From Caprella mutica (lineage: Eukaryota; Arthropoda; Malacostraca; Amphipoda; Caprellidae), in contig CANNZV010000844.1 of the NCBI GenBank assembly GCA_947561585.1, forward strand, positions 147,795-211,794: a stretch of DNA of 64,000 nt, given 5' to 3'. The notes beneath the pieces were generated by a model. That model was not told where the DNA came from, ran no database searches, and worked only from the letters and a program-made list of their open reading frames with translations. The translations under genes and the position numbers were made by a program. Below are positions 58,831 to 64,000 of this stretch, piece by piece (the stretch's first letter is position 1; the number at the start of each line of letters is the position of its first letter).

Positions 58831-60908
58831 CTGCGGAAAAATAGAAGAAGAATCAATAAAATGTTCATTGTCACTCATTCATATTTTAGGGTTATTTCAA
58901 AAGCCTCCTCATTTACGGAACTATATTTTAATTATTTAATATATGTCCCATAAAAATAAAGTATCTAAAACTAGACACCTATTTACTGTAAGCTGAATTA
59001 TCTTTTTTTTGAAATGTGTTTTAGCGTCCAATTTTCGAAAATCGAATTTTCGAGAATCGAATCGCCTCTCTTCAAATACTTTGATGTGAATTAAGGTTAA
59101 ACCCTCGTAATGAAAGGTGATGAAAGATAGAACTGGTAAAGAAATTACCGTAAATTCTGAGTGCATTAATGTACGGCATCAGGAATTCAAAGACTGACGC
59201 GTCAATCGTCTTCAGGAGGTTACGTTGAAGGTAAATACTCATTGAGTCCAGTGCTGTGGAAGAGAAAAGAGACATAAGTGTGTAAATTAAATAAAGACAT
59301 CTGAACACCATCACCGTGAAGTGAATCTCAAATCATTTATACTTTTGCATTTATTAACCCTTTACGACCAGAGATAATTTTTAAAAAGTTATTATTAAAT
59401 AAACTACTTCTATAATGTGCCTAGTTAGTAATAAATAGTTAATATATGTATGTACTAAAAAAATTCAACATGTGACGTGATAGTCATATTAGTCACTAGG
59501 CTCCACACATTCAATTTATCACAGTATGGTCCTTCATTTTTTATGTGACTAATTCTACACACAAGGTCGTTAAGGGTTATATGTTACATTTATTAATATG
59601 TATTATTATTTTTTGACTTACGCGGTTTTCCTTTTAAAGAGAATGCCCCTGGCTCAATCGTCTCCAATTCATTGATGTGAAAATAATAGGCATTTCCATT
59701 GTAAGAGATGGGAATGGTGCCATTCTTGAGAATCTTGATGTTATTTTCATATAAATATAAGTACCTCAGGTTTGGAATCTCATCGAATGTTCCTATGAGA
59801 AAAATAAAGTGATTAAAGTATATATTAATTTAAGGATGTAAAATGTTTTCAAGATATTATAGTTTTTACTACCTAATACTGATACTAATCAATAGAGTTG
59901 TGACAATAAGCGTTTAAAATCATAGATCAAGAAAATATTATAGACGGAATGAATTAAAGACTATTTAATCGTTCTAAATCATATGTCTATGATATTCTTA
60001 AGATCTATGATTTTATCTGCATATTGTCACAACCCTAGTAATCAATCTTCAGCTCAGCTAGGTAGTAATATTTAAGTAGCTTTTTAGAATCCATGAGCAA
60101 TCTTCACTATAACTACTTTCTACTGATTCGTAAGTTGTAATTAACGATCGAATGTGCACAGTGAATTCATTTATTGGAAAAGCTATCTATTTTGTATAAA
60201 TCTTAATAACTGCAAATAGTGTTAGTTTGTAATTCTTATTCTTTATCTTAGATGATGATAATAGATATGCTGCATTATCAAACAATTTACTTTTATAATA
60301 GTATAAATAATTACCTGGAGTTAGTTGAGATATTTGTGCTCCCCCGAGATTAAGAAATGATAAGCTATCACTGCTAAATGAAGGAACTGATGCCATATTA
60401 GAATAACGCATTTCAAAATGGGTTATCTTGTCACTAAATGGAGGAGGAGGGAAGACCAATGATGACAGCTGTGTTAGAATTCAACATACTGAAGTTCTGA
60501 AGAGCAACAAGACTGGTAGAAGTCATCAGTGACTTCTACTAATGATGGGAATGGTCCAGGATAAAGGTGGAGACGTCGAAACTTCACACCTCCGCAAGCG
60601 AAATCAAGAGCTGTTAGAGGAGAAGATGATTTTATTGTCAACTGGTAGAAGTCATTCACAGGAAATTCTTTCGCCAAGATATTGGCAAGTTCTTCGTCAG
60701 AGGATATGTCCGTACAGTCCAGAGTAAGTGTGCCTAAATCCGAATCGTAAGTACAGGCACACGGGGCAATGTCTGCTGCTTCCGGACATGGAAAGGACCG
60801 GGGTTGTTGAAGTAGAGTATCATTGACGTGATATTCAGTTAAGGTTTTACTAGCACTGGGAGAATTAATACTTGACAGAACAAGTAATTGGATGATGAAG
60901 TTAAACAT
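58682..60908 (-). CDS. Secreted leucine-rich-repeat protein, oplophorus-luciferin 2-monooxygenase non-catalytic subunit-like (four exons, one frameshift)
   Basis: Exons at 60315-60908, 59622-59792, 59149-59253 and 58682-58830 give a protein of about 340 residues, close to the usual length of this arthropod family. The chosen ATG at 60906-60908 opens a signal peptide (MFNFIIQLLVLSSINSPSAS). A cysteine cap follows (CPEAADIAPCACTYDSDLGT and a later LDC), then several LRRs (LRYLYLYENNIKIL, MSIYLQRNLLKTIDASVF), and an LRRCT domain (DNPLDCGCDLAW, two further cysteines) ends at TGA 58682-58684. All introns are GT-AG and phase 1. Exon 1 changes frame once near 60477 (TAA at 60474-60476 in the upstream frame), so the locus is either a recent pseudogene or carries a sequencing indel. 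By family it is a binding or scaffold partner with no catalytic role, and no luciferase activity is implied. Intron 1 contains a MITE. Confidence 0.8.
59149..59253 (-). CDS. LRR gene exon 3
   Basis: Acceptor CTTCCACAG and donor G|GTAATTTC. The 105 bp encode LDSMSIYLQRNLLKTIDASV and FEFLMPYINALRIYG, one LRR, and keep phase with both neighbours. Confidence 0.85.
59622..59792 (-). CDS. LRR gene exon 2
   Basis: Acceptor CTCATAG at 59793-59799 and donor GTAAGTC at 59615-59621. The 171 bp encode TFDEIPNLRYLYLYENNIKI, a canonical LxxLxLxxNxI repeat, then NAYYFHINELETIEPGAF. Confidence 0.85.
59895..60035. mobile_element. Palindromic MITE, 'GGGTTGTGACAAT' family, copy 4 (in intron 1)
   Basis: A 141-bp copy with ends GAGTTGTGACAATAAGC and ATTGTCACAACCC, TA-flanked, within the first intron of the LRR gene. 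Its interior is shortened relative to the 29640 copy. Confidence 0.85.
60315..60908 (-). CDS. LRR gene exon 1 (signal peptide, LRRNT-like cap, first LRRs; frameshifted)
   Basis: Signal peptide, cysteine cap and the motif ELANILAKEFPVNDFYQLTI are in the first frame. The frame stops at 60474-60476 (TAA) just after ELQYVEF. One base short, the second frame continues at once (TQLSSLVFPPPPFSDKITHF), reads LSFLNLGGAQISQLTP and reaches a donor CCAG|GTAATT at 60315. The two halves are contiguous, and a 21-nt intron there would not restore the frame. Confidence 0.75.
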
Positions 60909-60950
60909 GTTGATAGTACCACTGTCGCCAGATAGAGCAACGGTGCTGTC

Positions 60951-60957
60951 CTTTATA
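60951..60957 (-). promoter_or_regulatory. TATA box of the LRR gene
   Basis: TATAAAG on the minus strand lies 43-49 bases before the chosen ATG, so a start site about 30 bases downstream would leave a leader of only 15-20 bases. This favours the ATG at 60908 over the longer frame that extends to 61007, which would cross the promoter. Confidence 0.4.
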
Positions 60958-60958
60958 A

Positions 60959-61803
60959 GTCTTATCGAAACACAGATTGTCCCTTTCTCACGTTTGCACG
61001 ATAACAATTATTATATGCATCGTGTGATATCTTCTTGAAATAGTAAGTCAGGTTATAATGATTTTACAACATAGCATCATCGTTTCTATGCGATGAACAA
61101 AATCATAGATTGCAGTAAATCAAAAAATTTACTGCATTTTCTGTCTTTAAATTCAGAATTAAAACTGATTAATATCGACAAAAAGGTTTTTTGTTACAGA
61201 TATGAATTTTCACAGAATTTTGAATTTTTGAAATACGGAAATTTATCAGTGACATTGGGCCAATTAAACATAATTTTTTTCATTGAATAGAATTGCACTT
61301 AATATTTTGTTTTCTAAAATATTCTATATAGGCTTACAGAAACTTAAAGCGTGTATATTGTAAAATATAATCAATAAAGTGCTGATAAATAACTGTTCAT
61401 GAATTATTTACATCATTATTGTATCATTTGCAATATAAATTTATAAATGCAAATTTAAAATGATTGAATACTTGTTCTAATATACTCGTGACCCTATGCA
61501 CAGACTATGTTTAATGGACATAGTCAATTAGTTATATAATGTTGTTTTACATAATAAGAGTCACCAATAACATTCAAAGTATTTGGATAGGATTAATTAA
61601 TAATTTAATTAATAATTTAATTTAATAATTAATTAATTTCATATTAATAACTGTATGGAGATATCGAATTTTAAGTAAGGGTAACAGAGGTTTTTTAAAT
61701 ATTTTTCATCCTTCCATCTCATTCGAAGAGAAACAAACTGAAATAGCTTACAAATATATTAAGCATTTCACTAGATAAAATAATGGAAAAGAAAGAACTC
61801 AGA
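60959..61803. other. AT-rich DNA upstream of the LRR gene
   Basis: No gene recognised. The 65-codon + frame at 61093-61290 has no domain. 61590-61640 is a run of ATTAATTAAT-type repeats. Confidence 0.45.
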
Positions 61804-61925
61804 GCATAGAAAGAGAAGAATATTCTTTGGATGCACTTGCATATGAACTGCACTACAAATCTGAAGAATATTCTTTGGTTGCACTTGCATATGCACTGCA
61901 CTACAAATCTGAAGAATATTCGACA
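61804..61925. repeat. 48-nt tandem repeat, about 2.5 copies
   Basis: Copies of GAAGAATATTCTTTGGATGC, continuing ACTTGCATATG-ACTGCACTACAAATCT, with few mismatches. Confidence 0.9.
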
Positions 61926-62035
61926 AAATAAGGCAAAGTGTTACTGTGATGGGCCAATAAAGGACAGATATTGGCTATCGAAAGTAGAGATTTTATGCTG
62001 TGACAATCAGATCAGAAAAACATAACTGGCTGCCT

Positions 62036-64000
62036 TGTAGAGTGCCTGAGAGACTTTCTAGTGCCTGAGAGACTTTCTAGTGCCTCAGACACTTACTAGT
62101 GCCTGAGACACTTTCTAGTGCCTGAGAGACACTTTCTAGTGCCTGAGACACTTTCTAGTGCCTGAGAGACACTTTCTAGTGCCTAAGACACTTTCTAGTG
62201 CCTGAGAGACACTTTCTAGTGCCTGAGACACTTTCTAGTGCCTGAGAGACACTTTCTAGTGCCTGAGAGACACTTTCTAGTGCCTGAGACACTTTCTAGT
62301 GCCTAAGACACTTTCTAGTGTCTGAGAGACACTTTCTAGTGCATGAGAGACACTTTCTAGTGCCTGAGAGACACTTTTTAGTGCCTGAGAGACACTTTCT
62401 AGTGCCTGAGAGACACTTTCTAGTGCCTGAGACACTTTCTAGTGCCTGAGAGACACTTTCTAGTGCCTGAGAGACACTTTCTAGTGCATGAGACACTTTC
62501 TAGTGCCTGAGAGACACTTTCTAGTGCCTGAGAGACACTTTTTAGTGCCTGAGAGACACTTTCTAGTGCCTGAGAGACACTTTCTAGTGCCTAAGACACT
62601 TTCTAGTGCCTGAAAGACACTTTCTAGTGCCTGAGACACTTTCTAGTGCCTGAGAGACACTTTCTAGTGCCTGAGAGACACTTTCTAGTGCCTGAGACAC
62701 TTTCTAGTGCCTAAGACACTTTCTAGTGTCTGAGAGACACTTTCTAGTGCCTAAGACACTTTCTAGTGCCTGAGAGACACTTTCTAGTGCCTGAGACACT
62801 TTCTAGTGCCTGAGAGACACTTTCTAGTGCCTGAGAGACACTTTCTAGTGCCTGAGACACTTTCTAGTGCCTAAGACACTTTCTAGTGTCTGAGAGACAC
62901 TTTCTAGTGCATGAGAGACACTTTCTAGTGCCTGAGAGACACTTTTTAGTGCCTGAGAGACACTTTCTAGTGCCTGAGAGACACTTTCTAGTGCCTGAGA
63001 CACTTTCTAGTGCCTGAGAGACACTTTCTAGTGCCTGAGAGACACTTTCTAGTGCATGAGACACTTTCTAGTGCCTGAGAGACACTTTCTAGTGCCTGAG
63101 AGACACTTTTTAGTGCCTGAGAGACACTTTCTAGTGCCTGAGAGACACTTTCTAGTGCCTAAGACACTTTCTAGTGCCTGAGAGACACTTTCTAGTGCCT
63201 GAGACACTTTATAGTGCCTGAGAGACAGTTTCTAGTGCCTGAGAGACACTTTCTAGTGCCTGAGACACTTTCTAGTGCCTAAGACACTTTCTAGTGCCTG
63301 AGAGACACTTTCTAGTGCATGAGAGACACTTTCTAGTGCCTGAGAGACACTTTTTAGTGCCTGAGAGACACTTTTTAGTGCCTGAGAGACACTTTCTAGT
63401 GCCTGAGAGACACTTTCTAGTGCCTGAGACACTTTCTAGTGCCTGAGAGACACTTTCTAGTGCCTGAGAGACACTTTCTAGTGCATGAGACACTTTCTAG
63501 TGCCTGAGAGACACTTTCTAGTGCCTGAGAGACACTTTTTAGTGCCTGAGAGACACTTTCTAGTGCCTGAGAGACACTTTCTAGTGCCTGAGAGACACTT
63601 TCTAGTGCCTGAGAGACACTTTCTAGTGCCTGAGAGACACTTTCTAGTGCCTGAGACACTTACTAGTGCCTGAGAGACACTTTCTAGTGCCTGAAAGACA
63701 CTTTCTAGTGCCTGAGACACTTTCTAGTGCCTGAGAGACACTTTCTAGTGCCTGAGACACTTTCTAGTGCCTGAGAGACACTTTCTAGTGCCTGAGAGAC
63801 ACTTTCTAGTGCCTGAGACACTTTCTAGTGCCTGAGAGACACTTTCTAGTGCCTGAGACACTTTCTAGTGCCTGAGACACTTTCTAGTGCCTGAGAGACA
63901 CTTTCTAGTGCCTGAGAGACACTTTCTAGTGCCTGAGAGACACTTTATAGTGCCTGAGAGACACTTTCTAGTGCCTGAGAGACACTTTCTAGTGCCTGAG
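62036..64000. repeat. 19/21-nt minisatellite, about 95 copies, truncated by the window
   Basis: Units alternate between 21 nt (AGTGCCTGAGAGACACTTTCT) and 19 nt (AGTGCCTGAGACACTTTCT), differing by one GA. The array reaches the last base, so its full length is unknown. A 568-bp segment is duplicated within it. Reverse-strand frames (SQALESVSQALESVS, GTRKCLSGTRKCL) and the + frame at 63485-63673 are repeat translations. Confidence 0.97.

Noticed and set aside
60909..61007. Longer start for the LRR protein (to 61007)
   Set aside because: It would translate through the TATA box and place the hydrophobic signal peptide internally. The ATG at 60908 puts it at the N-terminus.
62296..63720. Several SQALESVS/GTRKCLSG reading frames
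   Set aside because: All are translations of the 19/21-nt array. Identical peptides at 62296 and 62864 reflect the 568-bp duplication.

Overview
This is eukaryotic nuclear DNA, most likely from an arthropod and probably an insect; I cannot name the species. The reasons are an AT-rich background, spliceosomal introns with GT-AG borders, many short palindromic DNA transposons, remains of a non-LTR retrotransposon and a pogo-like transposon, and one intron-containing leucine-rich-repeat gene of an arthropod-typical family. There is no bacterial or viral gene organisation, no operon and no CRISPR array.

Layout. 1-13 kb is mostly AT-rich non-coding DNA with two unassigned exon-like stretches (881-1121 on +, 5730-6280 on -), a GC-rich patch near 7.3-7.5 kb and two short tandem repeats. 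13-31.5 kb holds several minisatellites (30-nt unit at 15.5-16.3 kb, 23-nt unit at 20.0-21.2 kb, 32-nt unit at 30.7-31.5 kb), many miniature inverted-repeat elements (MITEs) and a 772-bp foldback element at 24.2-25.0 kb. 32-43.6 kb is transposon-rich: a 1.6-kb foldback element whose arms are short-repeat arrays (32.17-33.77 kb), a broken LINE (35.2-36.15 kb), an internally deleted pogo-like transposon with a TA target duplication (37.83-39.16 kb), more MITEs, and a foldback element inserted inside a 34-nt minisatellite (42.17-42.70 kb). 43.6-56.2 kb is dominated by two large arrays (28-nt unit, about 2.1 kb; 32-nt unit, about 5.3 kb) and a 48-nt array. 58.68-60.91 kb on the minus strand is the only gene I can model with confidence. 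From 62.04 kb to the end is a 19/21-nt minisatellite that runs off the window.

The gene encodes a secreted LRR protein of about 340 residues (signal peptide, LRRNT-like cysteine cap, LRRs, LRRCT). It resembles the arthropod family annotated as oplophorus-luciferin 2-monooxygenase non-catalytic subunit-like. It has three clean introns and one apparent single-base frameshift in exon 1, so it is either a recent pseudogene or intact with a sequencing indel.

Tandem arrays alone cover roughly 14 kb, about a fifth of the window. The long open frames inside them are a by-product of unit lengths divisible by three, not genes. The observations most worth following are the three foldback elements built on one plan (arms of short degenerate units with C/G runs), a MITE family carrying composite nuclear-receptor-type sites, higher-order structure within the minisatellites, and repeated abutment of minisatellites against MITE ends.
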